The notes below the pieces were generated by a model that did no database searches, was not told the DNA's origin, and saw nothing but the letters and a program-made list of their open reading frames with translations. A stretch of 64,000 nt of DNA from Dokdonella_A sp051958935 (lineage in GTDB: Bacteria > Pseudomonadota > Gammaproteobacteria > Xanthomonadales > Rhodanobacteraceae): NCBI RefSeq assembly GCF_051958935.1, contig NZ_JBQCFP010000127.1:1-64000 (forward strand), read 5' to 3'. Both the position numbers and the translations under genes were made by a program. This document shows, in pieces, positions 1 to 7,729 of the stretch. The stretch's first letter is position 1. Every line of letters begins with the position of its first letter.

Positions 1-94
1 GCACCATAGCGAAGCATCGTGGCTGAAGCCGCTCCCGCGACAGCAGCGCAGCCGCCAGCTTTTCAGCCCTCATCCCTCAGCCATCAGCCCTCGC
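1..94. other. Upstream edge of window, no gene seen
   Basis: Non-coding lead-in to trpC. The last 35 bases carry short imperfect direct repeats of a CATCCCTCAGCC-like unit. This resembles the simple intergenic repeats seen elsewhere in the window (for example upstream of ftsE). The gene to the left, which in many relatives is trpD, is not visible. Confidence 0.5.
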
Positions 95-889
95 ATGCCC
101 GACATCCTCAACCGCATCCTCGCGCGCAAGGTCGAAGAGATCGCCGAACGCAGCGCGCGCCAGCCACTCGCCGAACTCTCCGCGCAGGTCGCCGACCTGC
201 CGCCGACGCGCGGCTTCGCTGCGGCGATCGAGGCGAAGCTCGAGGCCGGCCTGCCGGCGGTGATCGCCGAGGTGAAGAAGGCGAGTCCGTCGCAGGGCGT
301 GATCCGCGCGGAGTTCGACCCTGCCGCGATCGCCGCAAGCTATGCGGCGGCGGGCGCCGCGTGCCTGTCCGTGCTCACCGACGCGGACTTCTTCCAAGGC
401 AGCGAGGCCTGCCTGCAGCAGGCGCGCGCGGCGTGCGGGCTGCCGGTATTGCGCAAGGATTTCACGATCGACGCGTACCAGGTCTACGAGGCGCGCGTGG
501 TCGGCGCCGATGCGATCCTGCTCATCGTCGCCGCGCTCGGCGACGCCGCGCTGCTCGAACTGGCGCTGCTCGCAGCCGAACTCGACCTCGACGTGCTGGT
601 CGAGGTGCACGACGAAGACGAACTCGAGCGTGCGCTCGACATCCCGGCACCGCTCGTCGGCATCAACAACCGCAACCTGCGCACGTTCGAAACCTCGCTC
701 GAAACGACCCTGCGCCTGCGCGGCCGCGTCGACGAAGGCCGCGTGCTCGTCACCGAGAGTGGCATCCATGTGCCCGCCGATGTCACGCGCTTGCGCGAGG
801 CCGGCGTCGGCGCATTCCTCGTCGGCGAGGCGTTCATGCGCGCGCCGGATCCCGGGGCGGAACTCACGCGCCTGTTTTTCGAAGGCTGA
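95..889 (+). CDS. trpC: Indole-3-glycerol phosphate synthase
   Basis: TrpC closes the indole ring of 1-(2-carboxyphenylamino)-1-deoxyribulose 5-phosphate, the fourth step of tryptophan synthesis from anthranilate, in the cytoplasm. The 264-residue protein has the family's usual length for a stand-alone, unfused TrpC and a TIM-barrel pattern. Visible signatures are AEVKKASPS (residues 59-66, catalytic Lys and phosphate-site serines), LRKDF (119-123), a GINNRNL loop near 188-194 and TESGI near 221-225. The ATG at 95 follows directly after the intergenic repeats; a longer frame starting upstream would add only low-quality sequence. It appears to be monocistronic here, because the next gene is on the other strand. 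Confidence 0.97.
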   Translation: MPDILNRILARKVEEIAERSARQPLAELSAQVADLPPTRGFAAAIEAKLEAGLPAVIAEVKKASPSQGVIRAEFDPAAIAASYAAAGAACLSVLTDADFFQGSEACLQQARAACGLPVLRKDFTIDAYQVYEARVVGADAILLIVAALGDAALLELALLAAELDLDVLVEVHDEDELERALDIPAPLVGINNRNLRTFETSLETTLRLRGRVDEGRVLVTESGIHVPADVTRLREAGVGAFLVGEAFMRAPDPGAELTRLFFEG

Positions 890-1000
890 CGGCCGGCGCG
901 CGTTGGAGCGCGTCCCTTCGTGCGCGTTTCCGGCGGCGCGGTGGGACTCGCCGTCGAGGCGGTCGATGTCCATCGAGGTGTCGAGCCGCTGCGTCCCACA

Positions 1001-1489
1001 CTACGGGTTGCGGTCGAGGGGGAGCGCGTAAAAGCGCGTACCCGCCAGGTGCGCATCGCCGTACGCTGCGGTCTCGACGAAGCCGAAGCGGCGATAGAGC
1101 GCCTGTGCGGTCGCCATGCTCGCGAGCGTGTCGAGGCGCAGCTCGGCGTAGCCCGCGGCGCGTGCGGCGTCGATGATCGCCTCGACGAGGCGGGCACCGA
1201 GGCCGAGGCCGCGGTACGCGTCGCGCACGTAGAGTCGCTTCATCTCGCCGCTGCAGGCATCGTGGCGGCGCAGCGCCGCACAGCCGGCGACCTCGCCATC
1301 GACGAACGCGAGCAACAGTGCGCCGTCCGGCGCGGCGTAGGGCGCGGGCAGGCCCGCGAGTTCGGCCGAAAAGCCCTGGTACTCGAGGTCGACGCCGATC
1401 GCCGCCGCGTATTCGCCGAACAGCGCGCGTGCGGTCGCGACGTGCGCCGCGTCGTCGGCGCGCCGGAGCACGATCGAAGGTGTCGTCAT
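1001..1489 (-). CDS. GNAT family N-acetyltransferase
   Basis: A 162-residue single-domain acyl-CoA-dependent acetyltransferase. The acetyl-CoA pyrophosphate loop is RGLGLG (residues 93-98) after a beta strand ending KRLYVRD. The later LRLDTL and ALYRRFGF segments are the usual beta5 and C-terminal helix of GNAT proteins. The substrate cannot be deduced. It faces trpC (convergent, 111 bp apart) and is divergent from the MarR/GNAT fusion, so the 134-bp gap between the two acetyltransferase genes, with its palindromic operator, may control both. Confidence 0.9.
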   Translation of the reverse strand: MTTPSIVLRRADDAAHVATARALFGEYAAAIGVDLEYQGFSAELAGLPAPYAAPDGALLLAFVDGEVAGCAALRRHDACSGEMKRLYVRDAYRGLGLGARLVEAIIDAARAAGYAELRLDTLASMATAQALYRRFGFVETAAYGDAHLAGTRFYALPLDRNP

Positions 1490-1585
1490 GGCACGCTCCC
1501 GCCCGCGCGGCCGTTCGCCGCGGGTCGATGCTAGTACCCCGGCGCCGCGCGCGGCAGTCTTGCGCGGCGCGCCCGGACGCAGTAG

Positions 1586-1602
1586 CGTAAGTGCTTACGT
1601 AA
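1586..1602. promoter_or_regulatory. Palindromic operator, probably for MarR-type repressor
   Basis: CGTAAG-TG-CTTACG is an inverted repeat with 6-bp arms (1586-1599). It overlaps a second perfect palindrome, TTACGTAA (1595-1602). It sits 21 bp before the ATG of the MarR/GNAT gene and stands out as AT-rich in GC-rich surroundings. MarR proteins typically bind 16-20 bp pseudo-palindromes over their own promoter, so autoregulation is a reasonable inference. Confidence 0.65.
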
Positions 1603-1623
1603 CCGCCGACGGACGATCTCCCC

Positions 1624-2634
1624 ATGTTCCTGCACGCGCAAGGCGAGCTCGCGCTCGGTAGCCGGCTCAAGGCGGTCAGCGAGAGCCTGTATGCGGCGGC
1701 CAATGCGGCCTACCGAGAAACGGGGCATGACATCGACGCGCACTGGTTCCCGGTGCTGCGCTACCTGCAGGTGCGCGGGCCGGCCTCGGTCACCGAGATC
1801 GCGGCGGCGATCGGCCAGACCCATCCGGCGGTGAGCCAGCTCGCGGCGAAGCTGCGCTCGCAGGGCTGGATCACGCGCCGCACCGACCGCAGCGACGCGC
1901 GCCGTGGCGTACTGGAACTCTCGGCCGAGGCGGAGCGCAAGCTCGACCGGCTCGGCCCCGTGTGGCGCGCGATCCGCCGCGCCGCGGCGGCCGCCGCGGC
2001 GCGCGACGGCGGCACGCTGCTCGACGCGCTCGGCGCATTCGAAGCGGATATCGCGAGCGGACGCCTCGCCGCCGACATCCGTGCGCACCATGCGCGCATG
2101 AAGGACGCGACGATCGAGATCGTGCCGTACCGGCGCGAGTGGGCCGCGCACTTCGAACGCCTCAACGCCGAATGGCTGCAGCGCTGGTTCACGCTCGAGG
2201 AGGTCGATCGCGCGGTGCTCGGCGACCCGCAGACGCACGTGATCGATCCGGGCGGCGCCATCGTCTTCGCCACGCTCGATGGCGAAGTGATCGGCACCTG
2301 TGCGTTGCTCAAGGAAGCGCCGGGCGTGTACGAGTTGTCGAAGATGGCGGTCGAAAGCGGTTTCCGCGGTTTCGGCGCTGGCCGCAAGCTGCTCGACGCG
2401 GCGATCGCCGAGTTCCAGCGCCGGCGCGGACGCACGCTGTTCCTCGAGTCGAGCAAGCGCCTCGGCCCCGCGCTGCAGCTGTACGAGAGCGGCGGTTTCG
2501 TCCACTACCCGGCGCCGCGGCCGGGCAGCCACTACCAGCGCGCGGACGTCTACATGGTGTACGAGCCGCAGAAGGCGAAGCGACCAGGCGCGAAGGCGGC
2601 ACCACGAAAGCACCTGCGCGTGGTGGCACGCTGA
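1624..2634 (+). CDS. MarR-type regulator fused to GNAT acetyltransferase
   Basis: This 336-residue protein joins two domains. Residues 1 to about 145 form a MarR-like winged helix: QVRGPASVTEIAAAIGQTHPAVSQ is the recognition helix region, followed by a RRTDRSDARRG wing. Residues from about 160 form a GNAT domain with the acetyl-CoA loop RGFGAG near 247-252. Such MarR-GNAT fusions are a known arrangement in which DNA binding and an acetylation activity sit on one chain; the ligand is unknown. The start at 1624 lies just after a palindromic operator. It is convergent with the downstream LuxR-type gene, with 21 bp between stops. Confidence 0.9.
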   Translation: MFLHAQGELALGSRLKAVSESLYAAANAAYRETGHDIDAHWFPVLRYLQVRGPASVTEIAAAIGQTHPAVSQLAAKLRSQGWITRRTDRSDARRGVLELSAEAERKLDRLGPVWRAIRRAAAAAAARDGGTLLDALGAFEADIASGRLAADIRAHHARMKDATIEIVPYRREWAAHFERLNAEWLQRWFTLEEVDRAVLGDPQTHVIDPGGAIVFATLDGEVIGTCALLKEAPGVYELSKMAVESGFRGFGAGRKLLDAAIAEFQRRRGRTLFLESSKRLGPALQLYESGGFVHYPAPRPGSHYQRADVYMVYEPQKAKRPGAKAAPRKHLRVVAR

Positions 2635-2655
2635 AATCCGCGCCGGCGCCTCGCG

Positions 2656-3342
2656 CTAGGCGGGTTGCACGACGACGCCGTGCAGGAGATGGCCTTCACG
2701 CCATGCCGCGGCCGCTTCGCGTACTTCGATCGCCGAACGCAAGCCCAGCTTGTGCTTGAGCGATTCGCGGTGCGCGTCCACGGTCTTGACCTGCAATCCG
2801 AGCGCGCGCGCGATCATGCGCGGGCCTTCGCCCCAGCCGATGCGCTCGAACACCTGCGTTTCGCGCTCGGTGAGCGGCAGGCGTGGCGGTCGATGCGAAC
2901 GGGCAACGGGGCAGTCACGGCAACGTTCCGCGCCCGCACGCGGTTCGACGCAGCCTGCGACATGAGCGAGTCGATCCACGAGTTCCGGCCATGAGAGGCG
3001 TTCGTTGAAATACCCGCAACTGCACTGACTGTCGAACGGCGGGCGCGTGCCCGCATGCGCACGATCACCGGCGACGAGGATGCGCGGTACGGGATGGTTG
3101 GGGCGACAGAGGTCACGCACGCCAGCGACGAGTTGGCGGTCGATGACGAACATGTCGGCCCGGCCTTCTTCGAGCACGTGCAGGGCGTCGCGCGCCGTCT
3201 CCGCGACTCCGACGAGCGCAATGCCAGGAAGGCTGTGCGCGAGTTGGACAAAGCCCGTGAGCCAGATGGGATTGGCCGATGCGACCACCAGGCGACGAGC
3301 GCCATTCGAAAGGCTGGGTGGATGCAAATCATTGTGACGCAT
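2656..3342 (-). CDS. LuxR/FixJ-type regulator with degenerate, Cys-rich receiver
   Basis: A 228-residue transcription factor. The C-terminal third is a clear LuxR helix-turn-helix: LTERETQVFERIGWGEGPRMIARAL, then VKTVDAHRESLKHKLGLRS (residues about 157-205). The N-terminal part has a response-regulator outline with a possible phospho-acceptor D68 (FVID), but the usual acidic pair is replaced by N24 in ASANPIW, so it may not be phosphorylated normally. Six cysteines (79, 107, 109, 131, 141, 144), including QCSC and ERCRDC, are unusual in this family and suggest a metal or redox centre between receiver and DNA-binding domain. It is divergent from the Roadblock/GTPase operon and could control it. 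No adjacent kinase gene is present. Confidence 0.85.
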   Translation of the reverse strand: MRHNDLHPPSLSNGARRLVVASANPIWLTGFVQLAHSLPGIALVGVAETARDALHVLEEGRADMFVIDRQLVAGVRDLCRPNHPVPRILVAGDRAHAGTRPPFDSQCSCGYFNERLSWPELVDRLAHVAGCVEPRAGAERCRDCPVARSHRPPRLPLTERETQVFERIGWGEGPRMIARALGLQVKTVDAHRESLKHKLGLRSAIEVREAAAAWREGHLLHGVVVQPA

Positions 3343-3594
3343 GCACGCTGTCCAATGGTCGTCTCATCGTAGAAAACCCGTTTAGATCAATGGTTTGAAG
3401 CCATTCGAGCGCATTCGGCGGTGTCGTGGGGAAGGGCGCTGGCTAGGTGAATCACGGATTCCCGGCGGCCGCAGCCTGCCTGAAACTACAGCGAAAATCG
3501 TAGCTGATGCACAGTATCGGTAAAGATACGGCAGCGCACGGTAAAAAATTGTAAACGTTTCCAGCTGTGCGCCGGAATCCACCGAAGGAGGAGC
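3343..3594. promoter_or_regulatory. Divergent promoter region of LuxR-type gene and Roadblock operon
   Basis: A 252-bp AT-richer spacer. It contains two direct CGGTAAA repeats exactly 21 bp apart (3518-3524 and 3539-3545) and an inverted GTATC/GATAC pair (3514-3529). Together these suggest a dimeric activator site on one face of the helix. A strong Shine-Dalgarno AAGGAGGAG (3585-3593) lies very close to the ATG at 3595. No gene is seen here. Confidence 0.5.
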
Positions 3595-4032
3595 ATGTCG
3601 ACGTCACCGGATAGCGCCCCCCGCGAGGCCCTGCGCGCCTGGCAACCCCGGGCCGAGCGCTATCTCGGCGCACTGCTCGACCGTTCCACGGCCTTGCGCT
3701 TCGCCTGCGTGGGCACCGCAGACGGCCGAGTGCTCGCCAACGCCGCCCGCGCCAGCGCGCATTCCACCGGCGAGCGCATCGCCGCAATGACGAGTTCGCT
3801 GGTCGCCCTCAGCGAATCCTTTGCGAAGGACGCTCTGCACAGCCATTGCACGCATTCGGTGGTGTCGACCGGGCATGGCGCGATCGTCGTCGTACGTGTG
3901 CCCGAACCCGCGCGCGGCTACGTCCTTTCGGTGGCGTCGGACGGCTCCGAAGTCATGGCGCTGACGCTGCGCTCGGCGCTCGACGGCGCCGATCGACTGG
4001 CGCAGATCATCGCCGGTTTCGCGCCGGGTTAG
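3595..4032 (+). CDS. Roadblock/LC7 domain protein (first of pair)
   Basis: A 145-residue protein with the Roadblock/LC7 fold: the ACVGTADGRVLAN strand pair (residues about 38-50), a long helix with TSSLVALSESFAKDAL, then VVSTGHGAIVVVRVP and YVLSVASD strands. Roadblock proteins (MglB in Myxococcus, CvnB in Streptomyces) dimerise and act as GAPs or scaffolds for small Ras-like GTPases. The gene opens a six-gene operon that includes such a GTPase. The ATG is supported by a near-perfect ribosome binding site. The exact function is inferred from family and context. Confidence 0.85.
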   Translation: MSTSPDSAPREALRAWQPRAERYLGALLDRSTALRFACVGTADGRVLANAARASAHSTGERIAAMTSSLVALSESFAKDALHSHCTHSVVSTGHGAIVVVRVPEPARGYVLSVASDGSEVMALTLRSALDGADRLAQIIAGFAPG

Positions 4033-4089
4033 CGCGACGGCAGGTTCCGCGGGCGGCGGTACCGCCCATCACACAGGGGTATACGCATC

Positions 4090-4446
4090 ATGGCAAAGAT
4101 CAGTCTCGAACCGCTCCGTTCCCTCGACGGTTACGTCGCATCCGCCCTCGTCGACGCCGAGAGCGGCATGCTCCTCGCAGGTGACGGCACGGGCGTGAAT
4201 CTCGAACTCGCCGCAGCCGGCAATGCCGAAGTGGTGAAGGCGAAGCGCAAGGTCGCCAACACGCTCAAGCTCAACGACACGATCGAGGACATCCTGATCA
4301 GCCTCACCAAGCAGTACCACGTCCTGCGCCCGCTCGAGACGAACCAGAAACTCTTCCTGTACGTGGTGCTCGATCGCGCGAAGTCGAACCTCGGCATGGC
4401 TCGCCACGAGTTGCGCACGTTCGAGAAATCGCTCGACTTCTCCTGA
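4090..4446 (+). CDS. Roadblock/LC7-like small protein (second of pair)
   Basis: A 118-residue protein beginning MAKISLEPLRSLDGYVASALVDAESGMLLA, a typical Roadblock N-terminal helix and hairpin. The middle helix carries KAKRKVANTLKLNDTIEDILI and is followed by a QKLFLYVVLDR strand. It lies 57 bp after the first Roadblock gene and 38 bp before the next gene, on the same strand. Two non-identical Roadblock proteins in one operon could form a heterodimer; that is inference. Confidence 0.75.
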   Translation: MAKISLEPLRSLDGYVASALVDAESGMLLAGDGTGVNLELAAAGNAEVVKAKRKVANTLKLNDTIEDILISLTKQYHVLRPLETNQKLFLYVVLDRAKSNLGMARHELRTFEKSLDFS

Positions 4447-4484
4447 GATCTGCACCCGGGGCAGCCCCGACGAAGAGGTCGTCC

Positions 4485-5372
4485 ATGCCGCTCGAACTGC
4501 GCTATGCGGGACTTGACGCCACGATGGAGCAGCGCCTGCGTCTCGCCACGCAGGCGCTCGCGGCGCATCGTTTGCAGGCCCGCGCGGCGGCCTGGGACGG
4601 TACGCGCTGCGACGTCGTCGCCGCGGATCCGCGCGATGCCTATGGCAGCCGCGTGCTCGACATTGCGCGCCGTCGCGGAACGCCGGTACTCGAGGTCGTC
4701 GAGGCGGTGGCGACCGTCGTGCGCCTGACGCGTGCCTTGCACGACCTGCTTTCGAAATCGCCTTCGCTGTCTACGCCGGCCGCAGTGCCCGTGCCGCCGG
4801 CGGCCTCGCCACTGCTGCGGCTGGCAACCGACGCCTCGTTGCGCGGCGTCGACGTCGAACTGCGCAGGGACGGCGCCGTGGTCTGGCTGCTCTGCACGAA
4901 GGGTCGCGTGGTATCGGCCAGCGTGAGCGACCGGATGCGGGCCTGCGAGCAACTGGCCACGGGGGATTGGTCGCTGGCCGCGATCGGCGATCGCCAGCGC
5001 ACGCGGCCACCGGGCGAGATCAGCGCGAGCCTCGATGCCTTCCTGCTTACGGCCGCATGGTCAGCGCGCGCCAGCCTGCCGCCCTATCCGGACGAGGACG
5101 TCGGCTTGCGGGATTGGCCGGACCTCGGGGGCGCCGGTTCGATCGCCGAGGCGCTCGTCGTCGTGCAATCGCTGCAGCGATTCCGCGGCACGCCGGGAAC
5201 GATCGCGCATCGCCATGGGCTCGCCCGTGCCGAGGTCGACGCCTGCCTATGGGCATTCCAGGCAGCCGGGCTGCTCGATCGCGCTGCAGCCGTGGAGTTC
5301 GCGGCACCCCCGCCGCGTAACGGCGGTCTCTTCTCGCGCCTGGCTGCGCACTTCGGTTTGCGCGTCGCATGA
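4485..5372 (+). CDS. Unknown two-domain protein of Roadblock/GTPase operon
   Basis: A 295-residue soluble protein that I do not recognise as a named family. Residues about 105-205 (RLATDASLRGVDVELRRDG, then WLLCTKGRVVSA) look like a small beta-rich domain of the type seen in DUF4388/PATAN proteins. Residues about 230-275 (RFRGTPGTIAHRHGLARAEV, then FQAAGLLDR) look like a winged helix, which is also the fold expected of DUF742/CvnC in Streptomyces conservons. Its last bases overlap the GTPase start (ATGA, 5369-5372), so it is probably made in step with it. A role as adaptor or output domain for the GTPase is inferred from context only. Confidence 0.6.
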   Translation: MPLELRYAGLDATMEQRLRLATQALAAHRLQARAAAWDGTRCDVVAADPRDAYGSRVLDIARRRGTPVLEVVEAVATVVRLTRALHDLLSKSPSLSTPAAVPVPPAASPLLRLATDASLRGVDVELRRDGAVVWLLCTKGRVVSASVSDRMRACEQLATGDWSLAAIGDRQRTRPPGEISASLDAFLLTAAWSARASLPPYPDEDVGLRDWPDLGGAGSIAEALVVVQSLQRFRGTPGTIAHRHGLARAEVDACLWAFQAAGLLDRAAAVEFAAPPPRNGGLFSRLAAHFGLRVA

Positions 5373-5923
5373 ATCACCACGCAGCCTCATTGGACACCGC
5401 GTCCGACGTCGCCAAGCTCGTGTTTGCCGGACCGGTGGGGGCCGGAAAGACGACTGCCATCCGTAGCGTGACCGACAGCGAGCCGATCAGCACCGAAATG
5501 GCGCTGAGCGAGCCGGCGATGGGCGACAAGACCACGACTACGGTCGCGCTGGACTTTTCCACTGCGATCCTCGACGACGGTACACCCCTGCTCGTCTATG
5601 GACTGCCGGGCCAGCAACGCTTCTCGCACATGCGGCCGATCGTGCTCGAGGGTGCATTCGGCGTCGTGATCGTGCTCGATGGAAGCTCACCCGATGTCGC
5701 CGAGCAGTGCGAGTACTGGCTGAGAGAGATCCGCGCGCACCAAGCCGGCATGCCCATGGTGATCGGAATCACGCACACCGACGCGGTGGCGGAGTTCTCG
5801 ATCGGACCGGTGCGCTCGGCAATACGACGTTGTGGCGGCCCTGTGCCCACATTCACGTTCGATGCACGCGACCGGGAGCAGGTGGCACACCTGGTACGCG
5901 CGCTGCTCGTCACGATGCAGTAG
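5369..5923 (+). CDS. Small Ras-like GTPase (COG2229/CvnD-like)
   Basis: A 184-residue P-loop GTPase. G1 is GPVGAGKTT (residues 21-29), the switch-I region is TTTTVALDF (55-63), G3 is YGLPGQQRF (78-86) and the G4 position reads THTD (135-138). The G3 box lacks the usual Asp before the proline (Y-G-L-P-G rather than D-T-x-P-G). This matches the LFGTPGQ form of the COG2229 branch better than MglA proper. Such GTPases are partnered with Roadblock proteins in conservons and in polarity modules. It is translationally coupled to the gene upstream and 5 bp from the gene downstream. Confidence 0.85.
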   Translation: MNHHAASLDTASDVAKLVFAGPVGAGKTTAIRSVTDSEPISTEMALSEPAMGDKTTTTVALDFSTAILDDGTPLLVYGLPGQQRFSHMRPIVLEGAFGVVIVLDGSSPDVAEQCEYWLREIRAHQAGMPMVIGITHTDAVAEFSIGPVRSAIRRCGGPVPTFTFDARDREQVAHLVRALLVTMQ

Positions 5924-5928
5924 CGCAC

Positions 5929-6861
5929 GTGTCGCACGAGATCTGCGAGCGACTGCGCGAACAGGGACTTCCACTGCAGCCCAAACTCGTCGAGATGCTC
6001 GACGAGCATGCGAGCCATCGCACCGATCGCCGCGGTTGCGGCTACACGCAGGCGACACGCTTCCTGTCCACATACGTCAACCGGCCGGTGAGCGCCGAGG
6101 ACCCGGGCGATCTGGACGTGTTCGCCGATTGGCCGTTGCGCGAAACGGGCTACCTCGCGGCGATACTCGTCGCCGCCGGCTGGCAAGCCGGCTGGCGGCG
6201 CCTGGATGACGCCCCGGCGGACTTGCTCGAGCGGCTGCCCCAGCACGCTGACGTGCGCGAGGCGTTGCGCGGACTCGGTGGGCGCCTGGGCGCGGCGGCG
6301 AGCGGACTCGAGCGCGTCGAGAGCCGACTGTTCGTGGCGCTGCTGCGCCAGGTCGTCGAGCGCAGTGCCGCCAACGCCGATTCCGTCGCGCCGATGGCAT
6401 GCAAGCCGGAGATCGGCAGTTGCTCGCAAGCCGAGGAGTTCTTCCTGGAACTCGCCCACGGCCGGGTACGCCGCGGCGGCAGCGTCAACGTCGTCGTCGG
6501 GAGCACCGGCATCCCGCTCATGATCGAGAAGATGAACCTCGGTGAGTCGCATTCGGCGATCGTGCTCGAACCGCTCGCGCTCGCTGGCGTCGAGCTTCCA
6601 CCGGGTTCGCTGTGCGCACTCGCCCATGCCACAGCCGCGAGCGGCACGCCCACGGCGAATGGCATCTGCATGCCGATCGCCGCGATCGAGGCCGCGCGTT
6701 TCCTGCGCCTGACGACGCTCGCGGTGGCGCCGTCGGATCGCCGGCGCGCGTTCTCCGCACAGTTCGAGGCGCAGATTCGCGCACGCATGCTGTCGCCGGC
6801 GAGCACGACGCTCGATGACCTTCGCATGTTCGCCCGCCACGAAGCGGCGCGAGCGCGATGA
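5929..6861 (+). CDS. Conserved hypothetical protein of GTPase operon
   Basis: I take the GTG at 5929, 5 bp after the GTPase stop, giving 310 residues. A longer open frame upstream would overlap the GTPase gene in another frame and is not credible, and ATG 5995 is an alternative. There are no membrane segments. The N-terminal half is helical (ICERLREQGLPLQPKLVEML, then a YTQATRFLSTYVNRPVS segment). The C-terminal half has a strand-rich region with VNVVVGSTGIPLMIEKMNLGE and SLCALAHATAA. I do not recognise the family. The stop overlaps the deacetylase start by four bases, so the protein is likely to act with its neighbours. Confidence 0.6.
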   Translation: MSHEICERLREQGLPLQPKLVEMLDEHASHRTDRRGCGYTQATRFLSTYVNRPVSAEDPGDLDVFADWPLRETGYLAAILVAAGWQAGWRRLDDAPADLLERLPQHADVREALRGLGGRLGAAASGLERVESRLFVALLRQVVERSAANADSVAPMACKPEIGSCSQAEEFFLELAHGRVRRGGSVNVVVGSTGIPLMIEKMNLGESHSAIVLEPLALAGVELPPGSLCALAHATAASGTPTANGICMPIAAIEAARFLRLTTLAVAPSDRRRAFSAQFEAQIRARMLSPASTTLDDLRMFARHEAARAR

Positions 6862-7724
6862 AGCTCGCGGTCTTCTACGACCACGCCTACGCGGCACCCG
6901 GCGTTCCCAGCCTCGCGCGCCTGGCTGTCGCCGCGCGTACGCTGCACGACGCGGGCGTCGCCGACCTGCACAAGCCGCCTGCGTTCGACATGCACCTGCT
7001 GCGCGGCCTGCACACGGATGCCTACCTCGACGCGTTCGATGCCGGACTCGAACCGCTCGCCTCGACCCAGGGAATCCGCTGGAACCCCGGCGTGCGCGAC
7101 GCGACCTACGCGATGCTCGCAGGACAGCTGGCCGCCGCGCAGCATGCATGGTCGCACGGCCTCGCGATGAACCTCGCGCGCGGATTCCATCACGCGGTAC
7201 CCGAGCGCGGCTCCGGCTTCTGCGCGTTGAACGGACTCGCGCTGATCGCGCACGTCTGGCCGTCGATGAAGGTATTCGTGATCGACTGCGACGAGCACGG
7301 GGGCAACGGCACGGAGGAGTTCGCAGCCAGGCTGCCGAACCTCTACAACGCCTCGATGTTCGGTACGCGCTTCGGTTGCCTCGGCAACGAACGGTCGTGG
7401 CCGTATGAAGTCCGCCTCGCGCGCGACGGCCGCCGCGCGCACCTGCGTGCGCTCGCCGCGATCGAGCAACGGCTCGTACGGACGGCGCCGGATCTCGTCG
7501 TCTACCAGGCCGGCGCGGACAGCCATGAAGGCGACCCGAAGAGCCGCAGCGGCTTCAGCACCCGCGCACTCGCCGAGCGCGACCTAGCCGTGTTCCGGAT
7601 GGTGCGCACGGCGGGTATACCGATGCTGTTCGTGGTGGCCGGCGGCTATCAGCGCGCGGCCGACATCGCGCGCATCAATCTGACCACTGCGCGCTGCGCG
7701 CTGCGCGTGTTCTCTCGCGCGTAG
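6858..7724 (+). CDS. Histone deacetylase-like amidohydrolase
   Basis: A 288-residue member of the arginase/deacetylase fold (class II-like bacterial HDAC, acetoin-utilisation and acetylpolyamine amidohydrolase group). It hydrolyses N-acetyl amides with a Zn ion. Conserved features: GFHHA with the catalytic His pair (H111, H112), GFC-LNG (120-126), the metal motif IDCDEHGGNG with D143, D145 and H147, QAGADSHEGDP with the third ligand D221, and GGY (262-264) at the active-site Tyr. The second His of the usual HHGNG is Gly. It is shorter than many acetylpolyamine amidohydrolases (about 340 residues). Last gene of the Roadblock/GTPase operon; protein deacetylation linked to GTPase signalling is a speculative role. 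Confidence 0.88.
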   Translation: MKLAVFYDHAYAAPGVPSLARLAVAARTLHDAGVADLHKPPAFDMHLLRGLHTDAYLDAFDAGLEPLASTQGIRWNPGVRDATYAMLAGQLAAAQHAWSHGLAMNLARGFHHAVPERGSGFCALNGLALIAHVWPSMKVFVIDCDEHGGNGTEEFAARLPNLYNASMFGTRFGCLGNERSWPYEVRLARDGRRAHLRALAAIEQRLVRTAPDLVVYQAGADSHEGDPKSRSGFSTRALAERDLAVFRMVRTAGIPMLFVVAGGYQRAADIARINLTTARCALRVFSRA

Positions 7725-7729
7725 CGCCG

